Source: Cristatella mucedo (Eukaryota > Bryozoa > Phylactolaemata > Cristatellidae). Taken from it: a stretch of 64,000 bases of DNA. Made by a program: the position numbers and the translations under genes. The notes under the pieces were generated by a model. The model was not told the DNA's origin and did no database searches. It saw only the letters and a list, made by a program, of their open reading frames with translations. Shown here piece after piece: positions 22,176-31,630 of the stretch. Within the stretch, counting starts at the first letter, position 1. Each line of letters starts with the position of its first letter. The stretch spans positions 1-64,000 of the forward strand of contig WPIO01000193.1 in the NCBI GenBank assembly GCA_009760855.2. Reading direction: 5' to 3'.

Positions 22176-25100
22176 TCTTTCGTTTACTTTGTAGCGCAGC
22201 TTAAATTTGCAGCGCGTCTCAGCCCAAATGCTAAAATACGAGCACAGCTCAGCGGTCGCTTTTTAGAGCAATGCATGGTCGGGCTCGAAAATTTGTGTTT
22301 GCCACATGACAGTCGAGGAAGTAGTGGAGGGTATATCCGCTTAGCACCTGAGTGGGATGCTTCGTGGCGATTCTCTTACTGCGACAAGCCCATCATAATG
22401 CGAACGTGCGGTCGCTGGGGGAGAGAAAGGAGGGGTAGTCACCCGTCGTCGTCAGGCGCCCATGCTGAGCGTTGCTGTCCTTACATAGCCAGCAAGCTTA
22501 CCAGTAAGCTCAGCCTCGCGGTCGCTCAGGCTGGGCAGGTGAACGAGCTGCATGACGGGAACCCCCTGCAATCGCAGCTTTTATTCTGATAGAACATGCA
22601 CCTAGCTACATGCAACTAATTTCGGACGACTTGTGGATGGCGTCAGCCATCCTTGGTTGTCACGATCAGCAGAAGCAGCAGCCAAGGTCACCGCAAGGCC
22701 AAGTACCCCACGATACGCCAACTGCAAGCCATGCAAGCGCAGATAAACATGCAGTAAACTATGAAAATCTGAAGTAAAACAAATTGGTGGCCAGAAGGTA
22801 CGAAATTAAATTAAGGGCACGATTATTTCAAAAAATGATAGCCACGCCTCCCCTGATTGCATTTTGGGTAGTCCTCGAGACCTTGGGGAACCTCTAAACG
22901 CTGTCAAGTATTAGCGTTGCCTTCAGAACGAGCTGTTAAGGTACAGCGCCGTAGCCAGCTCAAGCGTACAGAAGCACTTAGCACAATTTGATTTGCACGG
23001 TGCACTATTTGCGAAGCCATTAGTAAAGCAAGCTTATTTTCGCGGCCGGCGAACGAGCCTTGGGGCGAGAGCTCTTCCGATGGCACCGGGGCTAAAAGGA
23101 AATCGCATTTCACCTGATACTTATGAAAGCTGTGGCTGCAAGGCAGCGACTCGAGCGTAGGATATCGGGCTGCTGACAGCGATGGGTGCGACTGTCACGG
23201 CTCAGCCCTCACCGCATCGGATGCAACGGCTCATTAGCTGCTCGCCTCGCCGTTCGTAGCCGACGAGCGACGCTCGGTCTAATCAATAAGCGACCGTCAG
23301 CAGCAGCGTCAGCAGCGCTTGTTTGGTCTCTTGAGAAGAAACCCTTGCAGGGATGCAGCGATGCCCGTTCTGGCCCTTTCTGGTCCGTTCTGGCCCGTTC
23401 TGGCTAGGATGTTGGCGCCTCGCAGAAATGGACGAACGTTCTTGAGTGCACGGAGGCACGTCAAATCGTCACAGAAGTCACAGGGAACAATCGCCGGAAT
23501 TTCGAAATAGGAAATAACTTCGGACTCAAGCCATTTACTTGTTGCGGCGCTAATGATTTCTCTCATCAGCATAGTGGATTCTAGAGATTCACACATAATG
23601 AATATGGCAATATATTGTACAAGCGCAAACGGCGAAAATCCATGAAGAGAGAATTGTTGCTGGAGGCGGATCCCACCTGGACCCGTAAAAAGAAACGAAT
23701 ACGTGCATATCCGTTCTGAAGCTCCATCCAATTTCCTTTTTACGATGCCCAGTTACAGCGTAAAACTAAGAAGAGTGGGGGTTCAAGGGTCCATGATCAC
23801 CAGGATCATTGAAAAACCTTGCAACTTAACAGCATGTTAAAAACCGAACATGTGCTGGTGATGGAAAAATTCTGAATACAACACGCTTACAAAAACTACA
23901 CTGGAATAACGGAAACTTATGTCCAAAACATCCGAAGCGGCACTACATCTCTCATTCAATAATAAAACGCCGGTAGAAAACATTATGTGAAGGTCAAACT
24001 TTGAAAATTTGACAGTTCAAATGTGCGTGTGGTAAGGTGATACGAAGAACTCCGTCCAGCGCAGCAGCCACCTAGCTAATGGTTGGTGAATAAACAGAAT
24101 CAGAAGCGATCAATTGACCTATAAGAGCGGCTTATTATTTGACATTGGGTAACGCTTGGTTATTTAGTGCAAGCACGCTCTTGTGTGGCCGGGAAAATCT
24201 TCGCGTTGCCTTCATTCCTTCTCTAATTATTATTACAAATTATTATTCCTCTAATTATTACGACAATGGCGCGCGGCGCTCGTTCTTTTTGCTAGCGCAG
24301 CGTCTTTTCTGCCTCCTCTTTTAAGACAGTATCACGTGAAGCTTGTATGCGGCGGACTGTCCTTAAAGTCGTACATGGCTGTACATAAGTTGTTGCGTCT
24401 GTCTCTGCTTGACATGGAAAATATAAATGTACTATTTAGTGTGCTATTTCACTAATCGGACTAAGCACCGACTAGATTAGACAATAAAAGGTCCTTAATT
24501 GATATGTATTATCGTCTATCAAGTGTTTCCGACTCGGCATCTACAAGCTGAGTCGAGTCGCGAGTCGCGCGCGACACTACCGAGACCATTACTAAGCATA
24601 ATCGCCGTCGTATAAGTACGGCGTAGTCTTACACTGGACGTCACTCGAGCATGCGTTAGAAATACTCACTCCACGCTCTCGATTGAACCGGTCTCGCGGA
24701 ACGACTAATTAAACACGCTCCTCCTCGATTGATCGTCCTGTCTGACCTGCGTTCTCGACCGGCTATCATGTCTGACCTTCGACCTCGACCGATCATCCTG
24801 TCTGCAGCTCGTCGGCCTCCTCGATGCATCGCATGTAGCCCGCGCCTCAGTGTTTGCAACCCGACACACTAAACGTCATACAATCCGTCGTATTGTGGAC
24901 ATTATTAAACTTCAGAGATATTCGAAAGAGTAACATTGTGCTAGCGGGAACAGGCAAACATCCTTCAAGAGCCCACTGCCTGGAAGCTTAAACTGGCGAC
25001 AGGAGAGAAATACTCGCGACATGCGTCATGACTCGTAGCAGCTGCTGCGAGAATATGCAGGAGGGCTTGCAAGTCAACCCACATCAGATGGCCACGCGAC

Positions 25101-25560
25101 ATTGCCACGGTATAACCTTACTTTTTATAAGTACACGACATTCCCAAAAAAAATTCCAACGTTACTCCTATAAAATCGGGCAAAATTTTGCCCTAAATTA
25201 ATTAAACACCACCTACCGAAGTCAGTCACAAGTTAGCCAATTGGTACCGCCACAGGTCATGCAAGTCCAATTTCTTATAGTTCTCTCACAGCAAGTGCTC
25301 GCGGACTCCGTTGTCTTTTTATTACGCAAACTATCCAAGTGCATTAGAAAATAGCGTCACCAGACGCATACCTTAGCTTGCAACTTTCATTTGAGCTCCC
25401 CTCGAGTTACGAAAAGATGCCTACTCTTGGAGGCCCATGTCACTGGCAGCGAATGACCTCGACCCGGGAAGCTCCCTGTGCACAGGGCACGATTTTGACC
25501 GAGAATTGAAAGTATCCGCATCGCACGACTTGGTGCGTGGCTTAGACTTGTGTCCGCAGG
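22176..25560. other. No gene seen; several short local repeats
   Basis: No coding region is supported. Short degenerate tandem repeats occur at 23360-23405 (CCCGTTCTGGCC-type), 24225-24265 (CTCTAATTATTATTACAAA-type) and 24730-24830 (CCTGTCTGACCT/CTCGACCG-type). Composition changes abruptly at about 25560-25620 where the viral element begins. Confidence 0.45.
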
Positions 25561-25645
25561 GCGACTAAAGAAAGACTAAATATTAGATTGAAGATTGATC
25601 AAGCTAAAGCTTATAATATAGATAAAAAACAATCACATGATATAT

Positions 25646-26485
25646 TCAATCCTTCCGATTATTAGATATATAAAAATAAAAATTAGATAAATATGAAACA
25701 AAACAAAAATTAGTTCTATATCTTTTTTTACTTACAGATAACATCTTATCAACTAATGTTTTAGCATAATTAGTTATTTTACTAATACTTGTTGGGTTTG
25801 ATACTTTATCTTTTAAAAATTCCATTGCGAATTTGCTGTCCAAGATACTTCCACCAACAAGTCCAAGACCCAATTTAGCCTTGGCACTATTAATTGCAGC
25901 CACCGTTTTTGCATCTTCTCTGACGTATGATGCTTGCTTTGGATCGAGTGCAATCCTAGCAGCAGATTCAGCAAGAACAAGGTCAGATAAGTTTCTAATT
26001 TCAGTTCTTTTTGGTTCAGGTAAATTACTTGTCTCATTATAATCGTGGTCGCGGAGAAGTGCTCGAGCATCTAAATCATTAATTCCAGTGTATCCTTGGT
26101 CCATTCTTTTTCTAAACTGCGTACCTGGCCCAACATATGAATATGCTCCTGTATTATTAAATGAGCCTCCAGAAACATTTTCTGATTGAACACCTTTCAG
26201 AGGTTTCAAATAAAATTCCCTACCTCCAGATAATTTATTTATTATATCTACGATGCCAGAACCTTGTTTTCTATTTTGTTTCAATTGTTTAAGACTTAGA
26301 TTCAATTGCAAGCCTTTACTTTCACTTTTACTTTTTTCTATTTTGTTTAGTTGAGTATTAGTGACTAAAATTGGAATACATCCAGAAAGATCTGAATGTT
26401 TCAATCTGATTGAAATTGGTTCATTAGAACTATGAATTAATTTTAGTCGGTGATTAGATAATGAAAGTTTAACCTCCTGATACAT
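25646..26485 (-). CDS. Viral PLA2-domain structural protein (adintovirus-like minor capsid/'X' type)
   Basis: 279 residues from the ATG at 26485; the frame is open further upstream, but TATAG at 26490-26494 and the antisense HNH gene argue for this start. Residues 25-80 ('IRLKHSDLSGCIPILVT' through 'GLQLNLSLKQLKQNR') match the N-terminal signature of capsid-associated proteins in adintoviruses and Polintons. Residues about 115-160 hold a phospholipase A2-like site: YVGPG at 117-121 (calcium loop) and HDYN at 147-150 (catalytic His-Asp). In parvoviruses and related particles such a domain acts on the endosomal membrane during entry; that role here is inferred. The last 30 residues are low complexity and may be altered. 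The ORF is intact. Confidence 0.75.
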   Translation of the reverse strand: MYQEVKLSLSNHRLKLIHSSNEPISIRLKHSDLSGCIPILVTNTQLNKIEKSKSESKGLQLNLSLKQLKQNRKQGSGIVDIINKLSGGREFYLKPLKGVQSENVSGGSFNNTGAYSYVGPGTQFRKRMDQGYTGINDLDARALLRDHDYNETSNLPEPKRTEIRNLSDLVLAESAARIALDPKQASYVREDAKTVAAINSAKAKLGLGLVGGSILDSKFAMEFLKDKVSNPTSISKITNYAKTLVDKMLSVSKKRYRTNFCFVSYLSNFYFYISNNRKD

Positions 26486-26601
26486 ATTTCTATAATATAA
26501 TAAAATTATTTTAAACAGATAAATAAATACTATATTAGAGATGTCAGATAGTGATTGTACTATTGTTGATAATGTTGAAGAGTTTAGAGAGAGAGAGAGT
26601 A

Positions 26602-27123
26602 ATGTCATTTTTAGATTACAATGCATTCACCGGAAAGTTTGTTTGGAATGTGGATAGAGGTGGAAAAGCAAAAACAGGTGAGGAAGCAGGTTGTATAAGA
26701 CCAGATGGATATAGACAAATGATGATTGACGGAAAGTTTTATTATGCACATAGATTGGCATGGCTCATTTGTAAAAATTAAATGCCTACATTTCAAATAG
26801 ATCATATAAATCTAGACAAGACTGATAACAGATTAAGTAATTTAAGACTTGCTACTGCTTCTGAGAATAGCAGAAATCAAGCAAAAAGAGAAGGATTGAC
26901 ATCTAAATATATCGGTGTTAGATGGTTTGAGAAATCAAGTAAATGAAGAGCAGATATTCGAATAGACAGAAAAAAGAAATACTTGGGATATTTTGATAAT
27001 GAGGATGATGCTGCAACTGCTTACGATTTAGCAACAATCAAATATCATCTAGAATTCGCGCGACTTACTTTTACTTATACTTTAACAGACGATAACAAAG
27101 TTGTACGTTATACTGATTACTAA
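26602..27123 (+). pseudogene. HNH-AP2 endonuclease, broken by two stops
   Basis: From ATG 26602 the frame reads an HNH endonuclease of the phage/virus type: 'AHRLAWLICKN', then after a TAA at 26779-26781 'FQIDHINLDKTDNRLSNLRL'. An AP2-like DNA-binding tail follows ('SKYIGVRWFEKSSK', a TGA at 26944-26946, then 'KKKYLGYFDNEDDAATAYD'). The frame continues across both stops to 27123, so these are nonsense mutations, not frame errors. Such genes are mobile homing-type endonucleases in phages and large DNA viruses. The 3' end overlaps the convergent ORF at 27120 by four bases. Confidence 0.85.
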
Positions 27124-27854
27124 TTACTACATGTCTTTTTTAATTCAACTAACAGTTTCTTAACCTCACGATCAATCTCTTCTAGTGTTTTACCTTGTTT
27201 GTAAAGAGTACTAAGTAACATTGCTGACTCGGCTTTATAGTCACAAGTTTTTATTCCACCAACTTTTGAAGCTTCCACTTGTTTTATATCTTTTTTTAAT
27301 TCTCGTGAGAAATTCACACCCCTACTTTCCACTAATTCTCGCCCTTGATCTTGATAATCCAATTTGTTTTGTACTTCTAATTGTCGCACTTTTCCTGACA
27401 CATCAATATCAGCCCCTCTATCAATTAGTTTTACCATTTTCTTTAAGTCAGCTATTGCATTTGTTAGACGTTCACTTTGCAAAGTTAATGCCTCCATTCT
27501 TTGCTCCTTTGTCCTCATAGGTGGGCTTTTACTAGTGAACATAGTTTGATCTATTAATTTCTTTATTAGACTTGCAACAGTTACACCAATTGAGATAACA
27601 GTTCCAGCTGTACCAACAGCTGCTGCTATCAAACCTAGTAGTGCAGGGATTGCAGGAAGAAAGCCCCTTGATCGAACCTCTAAGAAATTCTTTGACCGGG
27701 ATTTTGCATCTAATTGTCTTGCGTCCCAATTGACCTCTTGACCAAACACTTCACTTAAATATACTTTTGCATTCCAATACCAAGGATAATTATCTTTTTC
27801 TGTTGCAAGTAATACATCATTAATTGCTAAACCAATTTCTAATGATTCAATCAT
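27120..27854 (-). CDS. Viral protein with hydrophobic Ala/Gly segment
   Basis: 244 residues from the ATG at 27854. The frame is open 12 codons further upstream, but only from a non-ATG codon and inside the preceding gene. Residues about 65-102 form a long hydrophobic Ala/Gly/Val stretch ('FLPAIPALLGLIAAAVG', then 'VISIGVTVASLIKKLI') after a basic 'KSRSKNF' patch. The rest is charged and probably helical. Comparable basic plus hydrophobic proteins in adintoviruses and adenoviruses are core or membrane-active virion components; that role is inferred from layout. It follows the gene at 27856 with one base between stop and start, suggesting coupled expression. No specific family recognised. Confidence 0.65.
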   Translation of the reverse strand: MIESLEIGLAINDVLLATEKDNYPWYWNAKVYLSEVFGQEVNWDARQLDAKSRSKNFLEVRSRGFLPAIPALLGLIAAAVGTAGTVISIGVTVASLIKKLIDQTMFTSKSPPMRTKEQRMEALTLQSERLTNAIADLKKMVKLIDRGADIDVSGKVRQLEVQNKLDYQDQGRELVESRGVNFSRELKKDIKQVEASKVGGIKTCDYKAESAMLLSTLYKQGKTLEEIDREVKKLLVELKKTCSN

Positions 27855-27855
27855 T

Positions 27856-28227
27856 TTATTTATTACTTTTTTTCTGACATTGTTTTTCAAAACACTTGAC
27901 CATATTTACCACTAGTAAATCGTCAGCTATTTGTTTTATAAATAAAGATAAATCCACAATTCCTGTAAATCCACTAAGAAAGCCTCCTGAAACTTTTGTT
28001 CCAGCTCCAATAACTTTAAGAGGCTGTAATACTTTAGGAACAGCTGTTGCAATTTTTTCCGGAGCTTGAAGTGATAATCTTGCTGCTAATTTTGGTGCAA
28101 GTTTTTTAACTGCTTTTTCGCCTATTTTTTTTTTTTTTTTTTCTCCATCTAACACATCTTGAGTTGTTTTAATCCCTCCTTTTAAATCTTCGTCTACTCC
28201 TTTACCTTTCCTTACTTTTTTTTTCAT
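27856..28227 (-). CDS. Small basic viral protein with hydrophobic C-terminus
   Basis: 123 residues. The N-terminal half is Lys-rich (KKKVRKGKG, GEKKKKKIGEK) and could bind DNA; the C-terminal half is hydrophobic with Gly ('VSGGFLSGFTGIVDLSLFI') and two cysteines near the end. It starts only 10 bp from, and divergent to, the fibre gene at 28238; the intervening bases read TATAG six nt before this start. A poly(T) run at about 28128-28142 codes for the Lys block and is a likely site of length error. Function unknown; a core or virion-associated role is a guess from composition. Confidence 0.6.
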   Translation of the reverse strand: MKKKVRKGKGVDEDLKGGIKTTQDVLDGEKKKKKIGEKAVKKLAPKLAARLSLQAPEKIATAVPKVLQPLKVIGAGTKVSGGFLSGFTGIVDLSLFIKQIADDLLVVNMVKCFEKQCQKKSNK

Positions 28228-28237
28228 CTTATACTAT

Positions 28238-29033
28238 ATGGATAAAGTTAGAAAAATCAATGGTATTATTTATACTAATATTGATGCAAATAATAATAGA
28301 ATAACGAATTTAAGATTTCCTGTTAATAGTGGTGAATAATAATAAGAATATATATATATATATAATATATATAAGAATAATAATAAGACTAGATTATGCT
28401 CTTAGCACAAGTGCTGGTAATAGTGTACTTAGTAATACTTCTGGAGAATTAGCAATAGTATCAGCTCTAACTGATTTACTACCTAAAAAAGATGCAGCAT
28501 GAAATCACAATTGAATTGTAATAATGTTTATGGGATATCTGGTAACTCTGCAGATGGAACTGTATACTCAGATCTAAGACCTTGCAAAGTAATAAGCTAT
28601 GGATTGTTAAAAAGTATGACAGCAGTGCTTCAAGGTACTTTGATTGAGTGGTACTTATCCAAGTATATTCTATCTTGATATGTTAGGTCTTAATATTACT
28701 GCTAATGGAAGTACAGGTAATAAATTTCAAACTCAACAAATTACACCTGGTGATATACCTGTTGTTGCAGCTACTGGAAAAGTTGTTGCATACAATACTA
28801 ATCTTAAAACATTCTTTCCAGGAATATTACCTCATTTTGGAATGGTGTCTAATATTATGCATGCAACTAATAAAACTAATTCTTATTTAGAGTTAACTAG
28901 TGATAATACTTATGGAGTAAGTGGTACTCTAGTTTTAATAATTAACATTGATGGCATTTGTAGATATGCTATTGATAAGTTTACAGTTGCTAGTGGAATT
29001 ACTTTTATAGATTTTATTGTTAGTATTGTATAG
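28238..29033 (+). pseudogene. Fibre-like gene 1, disrupted
   Basis: Begins ATG 28238 with 'NGIIYTNIDANNNRITNLRF', one unit of the fibre repeat, then stops at a TAA inside AT-rich simple sequence (about 28335-28385). Coding resumes in other frames with 'LDYALSTSAGNSVLSNTSGE' and 'LLPKKDAA', and again after frame changes near 28500 and 28640. A final open stretch from 28644 has no ATG start; it encodes a beta-rich domain ('GLNITANGSTGNKFQTQQIT', 'NTYGVSGTLVLIINIDGICR') ending at 29033. Layout and the following gene indicate a shaft-plus-head fibre protein. The microsatellite expansion probably broke it. Confidence 0.65.
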
Positions 29034-29035
29034 AA

Positions 29036-29929
29036 ATGTTAGGTAAAAGAAGCAAAGGAAAGTCATCAAAGAATTGCATTAGAAAGAATGGTGATATACT
29101 TAGGGGAAATCTAAACATGAATGGAAATCTTATAAAAAATTTAGGTGATCCTGTTGATGCTGGTGATGTGGTAAACAGAAAATATATAGATACAAATTGT
29201 GTCACTAAGATTTCTAGATCTACTAAAAACGATGGAGATATTGACATGAATAATTTTAGAATACTAGATCTTGCTAATCCTATAAATCCTAGTGATGCTG
29301 CAACAAAAGATTATGCTGATACTAAACTTCCACTTACAAGTGGAAGAATTAATGGAAATTTAATTGTAGATGCTGGTATTAGTGCTAGTGCTCCTCCTGA
29401 CAATGAGTATAGTGTTCCAAATAAAAGTTATATGGATACAAACTTTCTAAGTGTAAATGGTGGGATAGTTAACGGTAATCTAGACATGCAAAATAATTTT
29501 ATTAAAATTATAATAGATCCTGTTAATCTTAATGATGGTGTTAATCTTAATTACCTAAATAGAATTACAGATGGAAATGTAGCAGTTATTGATTTTAGTG
29601 GTTTTATTGATGGGTCATTACAAACGATAATTGGAAGTTTATCACATAATGGAAAATGGATTAGTACACTAGGAAATGTTTCTGTTCCAAGAGGTATATT
29701 CATGCTTTCAGCAATATATTCATTAACTCTAAACTTAACAAAAATTATTATTCCTTTTCCAACAAATGGAATAAATGCAAAAGAATATCCATATCAATTA
29801 TTTGGAAGTTATTCTCTAGATCCAACTAGAAAAATAGTAGAGAGTTCTATATTTGTAGCTACAGAAGATTTATTTAACAAAACAATAAATGTAACGCTTT
29901 ACATAGCAACACATAAAAATGCTCAGTAG
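29036..29929 (+). CDS. Fibre-like protein 2, intact
   Basis: 297 residues. About four shaft units of 30-40 residues follow the phage-fibre scheme 'G(N/D)L(D/N)M(N)N..I..L.DP.(N).(D)A..K.Y.D': 'GDILRGNLNMNGNLIKNLGD', then 'DIDMNNFRILDLANP' with 'PSDAATKDYADT', and two weaker copies to about residue 180. A C-terminal head follows ('AVIDFSGFIDGSLQTIIGSL', 'GIFMLSAIYSLTLNLTKIII'). Such repeats form trimeric beta-stranded shafts in phage tail fibres and in fibre genes of adintovirus-like elements. TATAG at 29029-29033, overlapping the previous stop, lies two bases before the ATG. Role as host-attachment fibre is inferred. Confidence 0.75.
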   Translation: MLGKRSKGKSSKNCIRKNGDILRGNLNMNGNLIKNLGDPVDAGDVVNRKYIDTNCVTKISRSTKNDGDIDMNNFRILDLANPINPSDAATKDYADTKLPLTSGRINGNLIVDAGISASAPPDNEYSVPNKSYMDTNFLSVNGGIVNGNLDMQNNFIKIIIDPVNLNDGVNLNYLNRITDGNVAVIDFSGFIDGSLQTIIGSLSHNGKWISTLGNVSVPRGIFMLSAIYSLTLNLTKIIIPFPTNGINAKEYPYQLFGSYSLDPTRKIVESSIFVATEDLFNKTINVTLYIATHKNAQ

Positions 29930-30690
29930 AAAAGATTTACAGATGGATGGAACATTTAACTTTGATTCAAACAGAATAATTAATGTTGGAGAAACTGTCG
30001 ATACATTAGAAACAGTTAATAAATCATTTGCTGATAACAATTATCTAAAGAAAAGATACTGTTTCAGATCAACGTATAACTGGTAATTTATCTGCAAATT
30101 CAAAAAATTATGTAAGAATATTAGATCCTGTCAATATTATTAGAGATTTTGCAACAAAAAAATAAGTTGATAGAAAATTAGATAGGTATATGCGACCTGT
30201 AAGAATGAGTGGAAACCTATTTGTTGAAAAATTAATAATGAGAAGAAAGGAACCAAAATTTTATGGTTTTGGACCAAATGATTTAATTCTTTTTAAATTC
30301 TTTCATCATTTTTATTTAAAGTGTGAAAATTATCCATATATTTCTAATGTTATTGCTAATACACGTTTTATTAAATATTGGGGAAATTTAACTGTAAATA
30401 GTATAACTAATTTAGGTAAACCATCACGAGAATTTTTTTCTACTAATGGTCAACAAGTTCTAGCAAAGCTTTCAGATAATAACATAAAAAAAAGTAGTGT
30501 ACATAAGTATAGTGATAAAAGTAAATGATATTAATTCTGCAACAGATGGTGTTAGTAGCTATATTAACTTTCTAACTAATGACACAGTTTCTAAATCAAT
30601 TTATTATAAGGATTCATTCACATTTGCAGGAATTAGTGTTTCATTTAGAGTTATAAAAGCAAATATGACTATTAATATTAAAAAACCACT
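29919..30690 (+). pseudogene. Fibre-like gene 3, disrupted
   Basis: Starts at ATG 29919, overlapping the end of fibre 2, with 'LQMDGTFNFDSNRIINVGE' and 'VDTLETVNKSFADNNYL', a full shaft unit. A frame change near 30055 leads to 'RITGNLSANSKNYVRILD' and 'NIIRDFATKK', a stop at about 30163, and the open stretch 30190-30528. After another frame change near 30520 come 'DINSATDGVSSYINFLTND' and 'FTFAGISVSFRVIKANM', resembling a fibre head. It ends about where the minus-strand ORF begins, so its 3' end is ill defined. Confidence 0.65.
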
Positions 30691-31057
30691 GAAGAAGATC
30701 AGGTTTAATACCAGTTACTCCAGAAATTACTGTAGATAGAGTTGGAAGTTGACTTGCAATCCAAGTAGTGTAACCAGCAACTTCTCCAGGTGTATCAAGA
30801 AGAGCATCAACTTTAGATCTTACAGAAGCTTCAAGAGATTTTAAGGTATCTGTTTGACCTGCAACGATTATTTTTTGAGCTTCAATATCACATCCATCAA
30901 CATAGAATTTCTTAACAGATGAATCTGTCATTGCTGAAATATCTAAATCAAGTGTTTGCTGATCGTAAGACGTCATTCTAGATTTAGCAATATAATCAAC
31001 GTACGATTTCAATGCCAATGCACTAGTTGCAAGACTGGGATCAGTGATATCTGTCAT
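30641..31057 (-). CDS. Small viral protein with a fibre-type N-terminal unit
   Basis: 138 residues from ATG 31057, six bases downstream of a TATAG (31064-31068). The N-terminus 'DPSLATSALALKSYVD' fits the 'DP...A..K.YVD' segment of fibre shaft units, but this gene is on the opposite strand from the three fibre genes. The middle is helical and charged ('AGQTDTLKSLEASVRSKVDA'). The last 15 or so residues overlap antisense fibre 3 coding sequence and are probably not original, so a deletion or rearrangement junction near 30680 likely truncated it. Function unknown; a fibre-associated or chaperone-like role is only a guess. Confidence 0.55.
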   Translation of the reverse strand: MTDITDPSLATSALALKSYVDYIAKSRMTSYDQQTLDLDISAMTDSSVKKFYVDGCDIEAQKIIVAGQTDTLKSLEASVRSKVDALLDTPGEVAGYTTWIASQLPTLSTVISGVTGIKPDLLQWFFNINSHICFYNSK

Positions 31058-31136
31058 TTTCCTCTATAATAATAAAAAATAAAATACATGCACACAGTTT
31101 AAAAAAAAATCATTTATGACGATAATTTAGGAAAAC

Positions 31137-31343
31137 TCATAAACAAATATTATTATAGTCTTCTATTTTATCACAAAGATCACAAATTTTAATTAAATCT
31201 TCAATAGCTGAATCAGGTAACATAGAAACATAAGAAAATAGATTTGTAAGCATCTTAGATCCAAAAACTTTAAATCTTTCAGGACAGACACTATATGCAG
31301 CCTTTTTAGCTCTTTCACAGCATAGAATCCATGCAATATCCAT
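31137..31343 (-). CDS. Small viral paralogue A
   Basis: 68 residues, start ATGGAT at 31343. It begins MDIAWIL and ends 'LIKICDLCDKIED'. It shares this frame with two neighbours: MD(I/V)xxI(L/V) at the N-terminus, a cysteine near residue 20 ('YSVCPERFKVF') and a C-terminal (I/L)CDxxDK motif. No known domain. The three genes are co-oriented with 49-bp and 40-bp gaps. The sequence before the start (AATATAAAGAAAAAATGGAT) resembles that of B and C. Function unknown. Confidence 0.65.
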   Translation of the reverse strand: MDIAWILCCERAKKAAYSVCPERFKVFGSKMLTNLFSYVSMLPDSAIEDLIKICDLCDKIEDYNNICL

Positions 31344-31391
31344 TTTTTCTTTATATTATTGAAAAATACTTCTATAAATAGAATATATCAA

Positions 31392-31586
31392 TTATTCGCT
31401 CTTATCTATTTCATCTTTTATATCACATAATTTAGATAACTTTTCTTTAGTTGAAAAACGTAGTTTCATTATATAGTGAGTTAATTTTTCTTCATCATTT
31501 TCACTAAAATATTCGAAGAGTTTAACACAAAGCATATATGCATATTCTCTTCCCGCGTTATTAGATACTATTCTTTTAACATCCAT
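31392..31586 (-). CDS. Small viral paralogue B
   Basis: 64 residues, start ATGGAT at 31586. Begins 'MDVKRIVSNNAGREYAYMLC' and ends 'KLCDIKDEIDKSE', matching paralogues A and C in length, N-terminus, central cysteine and terminal CD-rich motif. Preceded by TATAG at 31590-31594 at the edge of a (TA)n microsatellite (31591-31623). Predicted mostly helical and soluble. Function unknown. Confidence 0.65.
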   Translation of the reverse strand: MDVKRIVSNNAGREYAYMLCVKLFEYFSENDEEKLTHYIMKLRFSTKEKLSKLCDIKDEIDKSE

Positions 31587-31587
31587 T

Positions 31588-31590
<3 letters not shown>

Positions 31591-31623
<33 letters not shown>
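31591..31623. repeat. (TA)n microsatellite
   Basis: Uninterrupted TA dinucleotides between viral paralogues B and C, next to the B start codon. Confidence 0.95.

Positions 31624-31626
<3 letters not shown>

Positions 31627-31630
<4 letters not shown>

Noticed and set aside
26486-26626. N-terminal extension of the PLA2-domain ORF
   Set aside because: The extra 47 codons lie antisense to the HNH gene, are low complexity and precede the TATAG-associated ATG.
26779-26946. Stop-codon reassignment in the viral element
   Set aside because: Both TAA and TGA (and TAG in the polymerase) interrupt genes, and intact ORFs end at normal stops; nonsense mutations are simpler.
30497-30739. Separate 80-codon plus-strand gene
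   Set aside because: Its sequence continues fibre gene 3 after a frame change, and its last part overlaps the opposite-strand ORF.
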